Positions 56,164-64,000 of a stretch of DNA of 64,000 nt are shown here, piece after piece. Numbering within the stretch: position 1 is the first letter of the stretch; each line of letters opens with the position of its first letter. The stretch is from Aurantiacibacter suaedae (GTDB lineage: Bacteria; Pseudomonadota; Alphaproteobacteria; Sphingomonadales; Sphingomonadaceae), in the NCBI RefSeq assembly GCF_005434915.1, contig NZ_SKCG01000001.1, positions 1 to 64,000 on the forward strand, written 5' to 3'. Below the pieces are notes generated by a model. The model saw only the letters and a list, made by a program, of their open reading frames with translations, ran no database searches and had not been told where the DNA came from. The translations under genes were made by a program, and so were the position numbers.

Positions 56164-57189
56164 ATGACCCCTACGCTCGCCCAGATGGCCGAGGCCTTCG
56201 CCCGGCGTGACCGTGCGTTCGACGGGCGCTTCGTGGTAGGCGTGGTGTCGACCGGAATCTATTGCCGCCCCTCGTGTCCTGCGCGCAGGCCGCGTCCTGA
56301 GAACTGCCGCTTCCTGAGCGGCCCTACCGAAGCGGAGCGTGAGGGGTTTCGGCCTTGCAAACGCTGTCGCCCTGGCGAGGTGACGCGCGACGAGGCGGCG
56401 GTGGCGCAGGCCCTGGCCCTGCTGCGCGGCGAGGCTCGGCCTGTGCCGCTGGCGCAGTTGGCCCAGGCTTGCGGCTATTCGCCCGCGCATTTGCAGCGCA
56501 TGTTCACGCGGGCGACCGGCCTTTCACCGGCGGCCTATGGCAGGGCGCTGCGGCAGGAGGCTGCCCGCACCCGGTTAAGCGAGGAAAGCAATGTCACCGA
56601 TGCAATCTATGCGGCGGGCTTCGAAGGGCCGAGCACGTTCTATGCGGGAATGGAAGGAAGGTTGGGGATGACACCAAGTGCATGGGCACGCGGGGGAGAA
56701 GGCGTGACGATCCGCTGGGCGATGGCTCAAACCAGCCTCGGCCCAATGCTGGTGGCGGCAAGCGAGAAGGGCGTGTGCCGCCTCTCGTTCGACGAAGGCG
56801 AGGACGAATTGCGCGCTCGCTTCCCGCGCGCCGAGTTAAGGCAGGGCGGGGCGGACTTTGCCGCACTGTTGCAGCAGGTTGTCGCTGCGGTCGAAACGCC
56901 CAGCTCCAAGCCGGACATTCCGCTCGACGTGGCGGGCACGGCGTTCCAGCAGCGTGTGTGGGAGCAGCTACGCGCAATCCCTCCCGGTGAAACCCGCAGC
57001 TATGGCCAGATCGCTGCCGCGCTTGGCCAGCCGGGTGCCAGTCGCGCGGTGGGCAGCGCCAATGGCGCAAACCCGGTTGCCGTGTTGGTGCCGTGCCACC
57101 GAGTGGTGCAGGCCAGCGGTGCGCTAGGTGGCTATGCTTATGGCGAGGCGATCAAGCGCGAACTGCTTCGGCGCGAACGCGAGGACTAG
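56164..57189 (+). CDS. ada: Bifunctional Ada: methylphosphotriester regulator and O6-alkylguanine transferase
   Basis: 341 aa. Domain order as in E. coli Ada: zinc/methyl-acceptor domain with Cys34, Cys38, Cys65, Cys68 (YCRPSC and PCKRC), AraC-type helix-turn-helix (LAQACGYSPAHLQRMFTRAT), then the O6-methylguanine transferase with active Cys in AVLVPCHRVVQASGALGGY. Repairs alkylation damage and activates its own regulon. The frame is open from 55681, but the ATG at 56164 gives the family start. Convergent with the LOV kinase (21 bp apart). Confidence 0.95.
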   Translation: MTPTLAQMAEAFARRDRAFDGRFVVGVVSTGIYCRPSCPARRPRPENCRFLSGPTEAEREGFRPCKRCRPGEVTRDEAAVAQALALLRGEARPVPLAQLAQACGYSPAHLQRMFTRATGLSPAAYGRALRQEAARTRLSEESNVTDAIYAAGFEGPSTFYAGMEGRLGMTPSAWARGGEGVTIRWAMAQTSLGPMLVAASEKGVCRLSFDEGEDELRARFPRAELRQGGADFAALLQQVVAAVETPSSKPDIPLDVAGTAFQQRVWEQLRAIPPGETRSYGQIAAALGQPGASRAVGSANGANPVAVLVPCHRVVQASGALGGYAYGEAIKRELLRRERED

Positions 57190-57210
57190 CAGCGCGCCGG
57201 CAGCGCGACA

Positions 57211-58287
57211 TTATTCCTCCGGTTCCTGCGAACCCAGCGCGCTGAGCGGAATGGTAATAGTGACGGTGGTGCCATCGGAGCCCGTCTCCACGTCGATCGT
57301 GCCGTTGATCCGTCTCGTCAGGTCGCGCACGATGCGCGCGCCGAGATTGCCGGCGTTGGGCCAATCGATACCTTCAGGGATACCCCCACCGTTGTCGGCT
57401 ACCTGCAGGCAGGCGTTGTCGCCCTCCTCGTCGCGCCAAAGGCGCACGGCCACTTCGCCCGCTTCGTCGTCGGCAAAGCCATGCTGAAGCGCGTTGGTGA
57501 GAAGTTCGGAGACTAGCAGGCCCACCTGTGAGGCGCTGTTCAACGTGGCGCGCACCTCGTCGGTTTCGAGGTTCATACGCACTTCGCGGTGCCCGTCGAT
57601 CATGTTGAGCGCGCCGCACACGCGGCTGACATAGGCGCCGAGCGCGATCGAGCCCCTGCCCTTTCCGCCAGAGCGGCTGAACTCGTCATAAAGCATGTTG
57701 AGCGCCTCGACCCGGTTGGCCAGCACGCCGAGCGCGGCCTTCGCGTCGGTGGTGCGGCTGGATTCGAGGCGAATGAGCGCGAGCAACAGCGAAAGGTGGT
57801 TTTTCACCCGGTGCTGAACCTCGCGCAACTGCTCGTCGAGCCGGGCGGCGCGTTCGGCAAAGGCACCGTCGCTAGGCTGCTCCGACTGGATGCCGAGGAA
57901 GTGGGTGATTTCATCGCCATCGCGCAGGGGCGAAATCAGCAGGCGGTTGACGAAGGGCTCGCCATCGGCGCGATAATTGAAGATGTCCACCGTGATCTCC
58001 CGCCCCGCGTCCAGCGCCTCCCGGATCAGCTGGCGATCGGCGGGGTTAGTGTCCGCGCCTTGCAGGAAGCGGCAGTTGCGTCCGATCACGAACTCGCGGT
58101 TGTAGCCGGTCACGCGTTCGAATGCGCGATTGACGTAGACCAGCGGCATATCGGGCAATTGCGCATCGGCAATCACCAGCGAGAAGGGCAGGTCTTCCAT
58201 CGTGTTGCGCGAGATGCCCTTGGGGATGGGCGGCGCATTCGTATGGTCGAACGCTGTTTCGTTTTCGCCCTGCTGAGCCTCGTCCAT
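57211..58287 (-). CDS. LOV-domain blue-light histidine kinase (HWE/HisKA_2 type)
   Basis: 358 aa. N-terminal LOV/PAS domain (about 30-135) with flavin-adduct Cys72 in VIGRNCRFLQGADTNPADRQ and the usual FNYRADGEPFVNRLLISPLR; kinase phospho-His159 in REVQHRVKNHLSLLLALIRL; ATPase domain with SELLTNALQHGFADDEAG, DNGGGIP and LGARIVRDLTRRI. This matches the small soluble LOV kinases of Erythrobacter litoralis (EL346 type). No response regulator is adjacent. Lies 90 bp behind priA on the same strand. Confidence 0.93.
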   Translation of the reverse strand: MDEAQQGENETAFDHTNAPPIPKGISRNTMEDLPFSLVIADAQLPDMPLVYVNRAFERVTGYNREFVIGRNCRFLQGADTNPADRQLIREALDAGREITVDIFNYRADGEPFVNRLLISPLRDGDEITHFLGIQSEQPSDGAFAERAARLDEQLREVQHRVKNHLSLLLALIRLESSRTTDAKAALGVLANRVEALNMLYDEFSRSGGKGRGSIALGAYVSRVCGALNMIDGHREVRMNLETDEVRATLNSASQVGLLVSELLTNALQHGFADDEAGEVAVRLWRDEEGDNACLQVADNGGGIPEGIDWPNAGNLGARIVRDLTRRINGTIDVETGSDGTTVTITIPLSALGSQEPEE

Positions 58288-58377
58288 GTCGTCAATTCCC
58301 GGTCGTCTGATCAGCCTTGCCGGCTGTCTTATAGGCACAATTAGCTGTGCGCCTAGATGGCTTTGCTACCGCGCGCA

Positions 58378-60549
58378 CTAAACAAAGTTATAGGGATCGA
58401 TATCTATTCCCACGCGCACGCCGGGCGGATGCTGCACCGCCGCAATCCACTGGCGGATGGTGTGTTGAAGCTGCGCGGTGCGCCGCGCGTTCACCAGCAG
58501 ACGGAAGCGATAGCGGCCGCGCAGCAGCGCCATCGGTGCGGGTGCGGGGCCGTAGAACTGCAAGTCGGGCAGGCGTGGGCGGGTGTCGCCGATGCGGTTG
58601 GCGGCCATGCGCGCCTCGGCTTCATCCTCCGAGGAGATAATGATCGCGGCCCAGCGCCCGAACGGCGGGGCATGGGCATGGCGGCGCGCCTCAGTTTCCG
58701 CTTCGTAGAACGCATCTCGGTCACCTGCGGCCAGCGCAGCGATTACGGGCGCATCGGGATGGCGGGTCTGGATCAGCACTTCGCCGGGCTTGGCCCCGCG
58801 CCCGGCGCGCCCGGCGACCTGCGCGATCTGCTGATAGGTCCGCTCCGCCGCGCGCAGGTCACCGCCTTCTAGGCCGAGGTCGGCATCGATCACGCCCACC
58901 AGCGTCAACTCAGGAAAGTGGAAGCCCTTGGTGACAAGCTGGGTGCCGACGATCACGTCGATCGCGCCGTGTTCGGCCTCGGCCACGAACTGCGCGGCGC
59001 GTTCGGGTGAGTTGAGCGTGTCGGAAGTGGCGACGGTCACGCGCGCATCGGGCAGGATCTGCGCCACCTCGTCGGCAATCCGCTCGACGCCGGGTCCGCA
59101 AGGAACGAGACTGTCTGCCGCGCCGCATTCGGGGCACGCCTTGGGCGGCGGCATCTCGTGGCCGCAATGGTGGCAGGCGAGCCGCGCGGAGAACCGGTGC
59201 TCGACCATCCACGCGCTGCAATGGGGGCACTGCAACCGATGCCCGCAATCGCGGCAAAGAGTGAGCGGGGCATAGCCGCGCCGATTGAGGAATAGGAGCG
59301 ACTGCTCGCCCTTTTCGAGCCGCTGTAACAGCGCGCGGCGCAGCGGCGGGGCGATCCATTCGCCGCGCTCGGGCGGTTCCTCGGTGAGGTCGACGAGCTG
59401 GATATCGGGCAGCTGTGCCCCGCCGAACCGGCTCGGTAGTACCAGCCGCTCGTAAACCCCGCTGTCGGCCATGGCGAGGCTTTCGAGCGCCGGGGTGGCA
59501 GAGGCCAGCACCACCGGGATACGCTCGAAGCGGGCGCGCATCACCGCTACGTCGCGGGCGTTGTAGCGTACGCCGTCGTCCTGCTTGAAGCTGATTTCGT
59601 GCGCCTCGTCGACCACGATCAGGCCGAGCCGCGCATAGGGCAGGAACAGCGCCGAGCGCGCGCCGACCACCACTTGCGCGGTGCCAGCCGCGATGGCGCG
59701 CCAGGCGCGGCGGCGCTCGGTCGCCTTGAGCGATGAGTGCCACTGCACCGGCGCGGCGCCGAAGCGCTCCTCGAAACGGCGTAGGAAGGCCTCGGTCAGC
59801 GCGATTTCGGGGAGCAGCACCAGCACCTGCTGACCGCGCTCCAGCGCGCTGGCGATGGCCTCGCAATAGGTCTCGGTCTTGCCCGAGCCGGTGACACCGT
59901 CGAGCAGGAACGGAGCGAACCCGCCGCCCGAGGTCGCCGCGACCAGCCGCGCGGCGACCTCTGCCTGCTCTGGGCTCAGTTCGGGCACGGCATAGTCGGC
60001 GCGGGCTTGGGGGTAGGGCCGGTCGCAGTCGACCTCGACCGGCTCCAGCGCGCCCTGGTTGACGAGCCCGCGCAGCACTGCCTCGCTTACGTCCGCCATG
60101 CCCGCCAGTTCGCGCAATGAGGCCTGTTCGCCCTCCAGCGCGGCGAGAGCCTGTTCGCGCTTGGCGGTCATGCGTTCGGGCATCCCGCCGGTGAGCCGGT
60201 ATTCGGTCATGGTCGCCGCCCCGCGCAGCGCCGCCGAGCTGGCGATCACCATCCGCGCCACCGAAGCCATGGGGGCGCAATAGTAGTCCGCGCACCACTC
60301 GATCAGCCGCCGCAGCTCGGCCTTGATCGGCGGTACGTCGCAGACCCCGATCAGCGGGCGCAGGCGCGAATCGTCGATACGCTCGGCGGGGAGGCGGTCT
60401 TCCTCCCACACGATCCCGAGCACCTGGCGCGGCCCCAGCGGAACCACCACCACCGCGCCTGCGTTCACCTCCACGCCATCAGGCACCCGGTAATCGAGCG
60501 GACCCAAGGCGGCGTTCATCATCAGCAGGCGGACACGTTTTGCAGGCAC
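58378..60549 (-). CDS. priA: Primosomal protein N' (replication restart helicase)
   Basis: About 723 aa. Superfamily 2 helicase: Walker A LLDGVTGSGKTETYCEAIAS, DEAH in LIVVDEAHEISFKQDDGVRY, zinc ribbon CRDCGHRLQCPHCSAWMV with CHHCGHEMPPPKACPECG (eight Cys), and VGTQLVTKGFHFPELTLVGV plus QVAGRAGRGAKPGEVLIQTR. Reloads the replisome on broken forks. The GTG at 60549 fits the family start (KRVRLLMMNAALGPLDYRVP); other starts nearby are possible. Confidence 0.94.
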   Translation of the reverse strand: MPAKRVRLLMMNAALGPLDYRVPDGVEVNAGAVVVVPLGPRQVLGIVWEEDRLPAERIDDSRLRPLIGVCDVPPIKAELRRLIEWCADYYCAPMASVARMVIASSAALRGAATMTEYRLTGGMPERMTAKREQALAALEGEQASLRELAGMADVSEAVLRGLVNQGALEPVEVDCDRPYPQARADYAVPELSPEQAEVAARLVAATSGGGFAPFLLDGVTGSGKTETYCEAIASALERGQQVLVLLPEIALTEAFLRRFEERFGAAPVQWHSSLKATERRRAWRAIAAGTAQVVVGARSALFLPYARLGLIVVDEAHEISFKQDDGVRYNARDVAVMRARFERIPVVLASATPALESLAMADSGVYERLVLPSRFGGAQLPDIQLVDLTEEPPERGEWIAPPLRRALLQRLEKGEQSLLFLNRRGYAPLTLCRDCGHRLQCPHCSAWMVEHRFSARLACHHCGHEMPPPKACPECGAADSLVPCGPGVERIADEVAQILPDARVTVATSDTLNSPERAAQFVAEAEHGAIDVIVGTQLVTKGFHFPELTLVGVIDADLGLEGGDLRAAERTYQQIAQVAGRAGRGAKPGEVLIQTRHPDAPVIAALAAGDRDAFYEAETEARRHAHAPPFGRWAAIIISSEDEAEARMAANRIGDTRPRLPDLQFYGPAPAPMALLRGRYRFRLLVNARRTAQLQHTIRQWIAAVQHPPGVRVGIDIDPYNFV

Positions 60550-60602
60550 GCTGGCAATATGGGAGCAGCCCCATGAGGCGGGCAAGGGCGAGGAGTGTGA
60601 CT

Positions 60603-61307
60603 ATGACCGATAATGTTCTTTCCAGCGGCGGGCCGGTGCTTGGCAGGCGGCTGTTTCTGGGCTCTGCCGTGGGCGGTGCGGCTTTGTTGCTGCCGGGCTG
60701 TGCGAGCATGGGCGGCTTCAGCCTCGAAGACGCTGTGCGGCGGCTTCTCTACCTTTCGTCCGAGCGCGCTTTTGCCCGGCTAACCGTCGATGGCGGCTAT
60801 TGGGATAATGCGGTCCAAACAATCGGACTGGAAAACCTGCTCGGCACGCGCGGCAATGTGCTGGCTTCGATCCTGACCTCGGCCCTGTTCAAGGAGCGGT
60901 TGAACGACAGCTTCGCCGATCTCGCCATCGATGCCGCCGATCGCGCAGCGCCGCTCGTCACCGACGCTGTGCGGACTATCGGTTACGCCAATGCCGTAGC
61001 GCTGGTGCGCGGCGGGCCGACCGCGGCCACGAGCTACCTGCGCGAAGAGATGGGCAATGCGCTGATCGAGGCGATGGTACCCGAACTGGGCGAGGCCATG
61101 CGCTATGCCCAGGATCCGTTGGTCGGAGAATTGCTCGCCGGGCTGACCGGGATCGACGTTGCCGGTGTGTCGCGCAACTTCTCCTCTGCCATCAACGATG
61201 CGATCTGGGGCGAGATCGGCGGCGAGGAAAGCGCGATCCGCGCCGACCCGCGTTCCACCAACGATCCGGTGCTGATCGGCGTATTCGGCGTGGGCGCGCA
61301 GCTTTGA
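60603..61307 (+). CDS. DUF4197 lipoprotein-like protein
   Basis: 234 aa. Signal with twin Arg (GRRLFLGSAVGGAALLLPGC), so possibly a Tat lipoprotein. DUF4197 domain: FSLEDAVRRLLYLSSERAFA, ALFKERLNDSFADLAIDAAD and AATSYLREEMGNALIEAMVP. Function unknown. Start ATG 60603 begins after priA's divergent start. Single gene; convergent with the DUF2490 gene. Confidence 0.87.
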   Translation: MTDNVLSSGGPVLGRRLFLGSAVGGAALLLPGCASMGGFSLEDAVRRLLYLSSERAFARLTVDGGYWDNAVQTIGLENLLGTRGNVLASILTSALFKERLNDSFADLAIDAADRAAPLVTDAVRTIGYANAVALVRGGPTAATSYLREEMGNALIEAMVPELGEAMRYAQDPLVGELLAGLTGIDVAGVSRNFSSAINDAIWGEIGGEESAIRADPRSTNDPVLIGVFGVGAQL

Positions 61308-61319
61308 TCGGGTGGCCGG

Positions 61320-61964
61320 TCAGGGCTTCCAGGAAAGCGTAAGAATGGCGACGTGGTTGAGCGTATCGCTGCGATTGTCGCGCGGCGTATAGATCGCGCG
61401 GTATGCGCCGGTCAGCGAAAACGAATCGTTGAGGCGCTGCTGTAACCCTACCTCGCCGCGCCACTGGTCGTTCCGGTCGTCGTAGGCACGGTCGCGGTTT
61501 TGCAGCGTATACAGTGCCTCTCCAGTGAGATGCGCGCGCGTTCCCTCCGCAATCGGCTGTGCGAATTGCACATTCTGCCGCAGTCGCAGCTCAACCCGGT
61601 CCGCCCCTTCGGCAAACCGCTGTTCGAACCGCGTGCGTGCGGAGAAGCGCCCCGACGAAAAGACCAGCTGCTGGTGTGGCCTGATTTCGTAGTTGCCGCC
61701 CGATTCGATGTAGGCGCCGCCCGCACCAAGTTCGAACCCGTCCGCCACTTCGGTTTCGAAGGTGGTGCGCAGCTGGATAATGTCCGACCCTTCACGCCAG
61801 CGCGGCGAGATTTCGGTCGTGTTGCTGACGTTGTCGGCAACCGAGAAACTGCCCTTGAGATATATCCAGAACTGGACGTCTTCGTCGGCCGCAGCCGCTG
61901 GCACACCCCAAATGGCGGCCGCGCACAGGGCACCAAATCTTAGCAGCGCAGCAGAATCGATCAT
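61320..61964 (-). CDS. DUF2490 outer-membrane-type protein
   Basis: 214 aa. Signal peptide (RFGALCAAAIWGVPAAAADE), then a beta-rich chain with alternating patterns (DVQFWIYLKGSFSVADNVSN, FELGAGGAYIESGGNYEIRP, RTRFEQRFAEGADRVELRLR) typical of DUF2490 beta-barrels, ending LNHVAILTLSWKP with a C-terminal aromatic-rich strand. Presumed outer-membrane protein of unknown role. Confidence 0.85.
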   Translation of the reverse strand: MIDSAALLRFGALCAAAIWGVPAAAADEDVQFWIYLKGSFSVADNVSNTTEISPRWREGSDIIQLRTTFETEVADGFELGAGGAYIESGGNYEIRPHQQLVFSSGRFSARTRFEQRFAEGADRVELRLRQNVQFAQPIAEGTRAHLTGEALYTLQNRDRAYDDRNDQWRGEVGLQQRLNDSFSLTGAYRAIYTPRDNRSDTLNHVAILTLSWKP

Positions 61965-62112
61965 GATAACAAGGGCCTCTCGCCACTATTATGACAAAAA
62001 AATGACAAGGGTGCCCTCTAGAGAAACGAGGCGTTGGGTCAAGCTTGGCAAGCAGCCTTTCCAGCGTGGCAGGCTTGGCACTTCCACCGCCCTGCTCATA
62101 TAGGCAGGAACA

Positions 62113-63933
62113 ATGGCTGACGAATCCCCTCTCGATCGCTTCAAGCTCGCGCTGACCGGCGCCGCCCGCGCAATTGCGCGCGACCCGGAAACCGAACTCA
62201 ACTGGACCGCCGACGCGCCTTTCGCCGCCGGCAAGACGATGCGCGTGCCCTCGCCGGGGCGCGAGGTTTCCCCAGCGCAGGCGCGTGAGGCGCGCGGCTT
62301 TGCCGATAGCTTTGCGCTCAAGATGCGGCACCACAATGCCCGCCTGCACAAGGCGCATATGCCCGAGGATATCGAGGCCCGCGCCTGCTACGACGCCATC
62401 GAGCGTGCCCGCTACGAGGCTATCGGTGAGCGCGATTTCGCCGGAATGCGCGCGAACCTTGCCGCGATGACCGAGCAGCGGCTGGCAAGCGACGCGATCA
62501 CCCGCGCCGAGGAAGCGGGTGAGGTGCCGATGCAGACCGCGCTTGCCTTGATGCTGCGCGAGCAGCTGACCGGGCAGCCCATTCCGATCGCGGCGCGCGA
62601 GGGCGTGGAACTGGTGCGTGAACATATCGAAAGCCGCATTGGCGATGACTTCGAGCGGCTCACCGACGCGCTGGAGGATCAGGAGGCGTTCCAGTCGCTC
62701 GCGCTCGACATGTTGCGCCATCTCGACATGGTCCCGGTCGAGCAGGAGCCCGATGACAGCGGCGAGGAAGAAGACAACCCCGACGAATCCGGTGACCAGC
62801 AGGACGAGACCGACGAGCAGGACGGCGCTGACCCGTCCGACCAGCCCGAGGTCGCCGCCGAAGGGGCTGAGGGCGAGGAAGGCGAGGGCGACGGCGAGGA
62901 GCAGGAGTCCGGCGAGCAGGAGATGGGCGAGGGCGATCCCGGCGACGACGGCGAGGAGATGATGGTCCCCCAGCGCCGCAACGCGCCGTGGCAAGACCTG
63001 CCCGAGGGCTTCGACTACAAGGCCTTTACCACCTCGTTCGACGAAGTGGTCGAGGCGACCGAGCTGTGCGACTTCGACGAACTTGATCGGCTGCGCGCCT
63101 ATCTCGACAGCCAGCTGGCGGGGCTTGCGGGCGTGGTGACGCGGCTCGCCAACCGGCTTCAGCGCCGCCTGATGGCGCAGCAGAACCGCAGCTGGGATTT
63201 CGATCAGGAAGAAGGCCTGCTCGACGCCGCGCGGCTGGCGCGCGTGGTAATCTCGCCGGGCCATTCGCTCAGCTACAAGGTCGAGCAGGAGCAGGAGTTC
63301 AAGGACACGGTCGTCACTCTGCTGATCGACAATTCCGGCTCGATGCGGGGCCGCCCGATCTCCATCGCCGCGATCAGCGCCGATATCATGGCGCGCACGC
63401 TGGAACGGTGCGGGGTGAAGGTCGAAATCCTCGGCTTCACCACCCGCGCGTGGAAGGGCGGGCAGAGCCGCGAGAAGTGGCTGGCCGATGGCAAGACGCC
63501 CAATCCGGGCCGCCTCAACGACCTGCGTCACATTATCTACAAGAAGGCCGACGAACCGATGCGCCGCGCGCGCCGCTCGCTCGGGCTGATGATGCGCGAG
63601 GGGCTGCTGAAGGAGAACATCGACGGCGAGGCGCTGCTGTGGGCGCACGAGCGGCTGCTGGCGCGACCCGAAGACCGCCGCATCCTGATGGTTATCTCAG
63701 ATGGCGCGCCGGTGGACGATTCTACTTTGAGCGTGAATAACGCGGGCTATCTCGAACAGCACCTGCGCAAGGTGATCGACTGGATCGAGAAAAGCTCGCC
63801 CGTCCAGCTGGCCGCCATTGGCATCGGCCACGATGTGACGCGCTACTACAAGAAGTCGGTGACGATCATGGATGTCGAGCAGCTCGGCGGCACGATCATC
63901 GAGCAGCTGGCCGACCTGTTCGAGGTCGACTAG
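62113..63933 (+). CDS. cobT: CobT-type cobaltochelatase subunit (von Willebrand A domain)
   Basis: 606 aa. A long N-terminal region, then a very acidic low-complexity span (about 210-285, Glu/Asp/Gly), and a C-terminal vWA domain with [25 protein letters not shown] and [18 protein letters not shown]. This is the CobT pattern; with CobS and CobN it inserts cobalt in aerobic B12 synthesis. CobS and other cob genes are not seen in the window; in some alphaproteobacteria CobS/CobT act apart from cobN. A hypothetical gene follows. Confidence 0.92.
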   Translation: MADESPLDRFKLALTGAARAIARDPETELNWTADAPFAAGKTMRVPSPGREVSPAQAREARGFADSFALKMRHHNARLHKAHMPEDIEARACYDAIERARYEAIGERDFAGMRANLAAMTEQRLASDAITRAEEAGEVPMQTALALMLREQLTGQPIPIAAREGVELVREHIESRIGDDFERLTDALEDQEAFQSLALDMLRHLDMVPVEQEPDDSGEEEDNPDESGDQQDETDEQDGADPSDQPEVAAEGAEGEEGEGDGEEQESGEQEMGEGDPGDDGEEMMVPQRRNAPWQDLPEGFDYKAFTTSFDEVVEATELCDFDELDRLRAYLDSQLAGLAGVVTRLANRLQRRLMAQQNRSWDFDQEEGLLDAARLARVVISPGHSLSYKVEQEQEFKDTVVTLLIDNSGSMRGRPISIAAISADIMARTLERCGVKVEILGFTTRAWKGGQSREKWLADGKTPNPGRLNDLRHIIYKKADEPMRRARRSLGLMMREGLLKENIDGEALLWAHERLLARPEDRRILMVISDGAPVDDSTLSVNNAGYLEQHLRKVIDWIEKSSPVQLAAIGIGHDVTRYYKKSVTIMDVEQLGGTIIEQLADLFEVD

Positions 63934-63962
63934 CGGCCCGTTTCGCGAAAGGCACACCCTCG

Positions 63963-64000
63963 ATGCGTAAGCTTGTTCTGTTCATTCTTCTGGTGGTGCT
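63963..64000 (+). CDS. Start of an unknown gene with signal-like N-terminus (cut by window edge)
   Basis: Starts with ATG 63963 and reads MRKLVLFILLVV, a hydrophobic, signal-peptide-like beginning, then leaves the window. It follows cobT by 29 bp on the same strand. Nothing further can be said. Confidence 0.5.
   Translation, partial: MRKLVLFILLVV

Overview
The window is dense, GC-rich bacterial chromosome from an alphaproteobacterium of the order Sphingomonadales, most probably an Erythrobacter/Altererythrobacter-type organism. Four things point there: the pckA / chvI-chvG-hprK-rapZ-EIIA-HPr layout, the cell-cycle DNA methyltransferase CcrM with its GANTC sites, an F1-ATPase operon (atpHAGDC) without F0 genes, and a short LOV-domain histidine kinase of the kind known from Erythrobacter litoralis. 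This placement is inferred from gene content; no rRNA, tRNA, CRISPR array, prophage or insertion sequence was found.

Layout. 1-8.5 kb: the start of formate-THF ligase (cut by the window edge), rmuC with a lipoprotein gene, then a leftward cluster encoding ChvI, ChvG, HPr kinase, RapZ, a mannose-type EIIA, HPr and an RNA methyltransferase. 8.6-14.4 kb: pckA, a broken small gene with hairpin and repeat, a DUF885 peptidase-like protein, a TonB-like protein and an alpha/beta hydrolase. 14.4-19.9 kb: two cysteine desulfurase paralogues and a 2Fe-2S ferredoxin, separated by an islet of about 3 kb with a sulfotransferase, small ORFs, a divergent cold-shock-like protein and a decayed cytochrome c gene. 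19.9-30.5 kb: mostly housekeeping (ParC, CCA-adding enzyme, Nudix, RNase HII) plus transport and secreted proteins. 30.5-42.5 kb: ccrM with a striking upstream region, a TetR/MFS pair with a perfect operator, folP, an NtrC-type regulator with an altered GAFTGA loop, the pntAA-pntAB-pntB transhydrogenase operon, dGTPase and small enzymes. 42.5-54.4 kb: DMT transporters, an orphan cpaF, a GT39 glycosyltransferase, an HNH protein and the F1-ATPase operon, which carries two unrelated inserted genes and a palindromic repeat. 54.5-64 kb: a membrane-linked trypsin-like protease, Ada, the LOV kinase, PriA, lipoprotein-like DUF4197, DUF2490 and CobT.

How it works together. The left cluster joins an acid/envelope-type two-component system (ChvG/ChvI) to a regulatory phosphotransfer chain (HprK-HPr-EIIA) and sits divergent to the gluconeogenic gene pckA, a known alphaproteobacterial arrangement that suggests coupling of carbon flux to envelope signals. 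The ccrM region carries six CcrM target sites and one perfect DnaA box in about 170 bp, suggesting control by methylation state and replication. Palindromic intergenic repeats of at least three types recur; one is read as the N-terminus of pntB and another lies inside the atp operon.

The points most worth checking are the ccrM upstream region, the two genes inside the atp operon, the GAFPGA regulator, the AUC-start ferredoxin, and the LOV kinase lying behind priA and tail-to-tail with ada.
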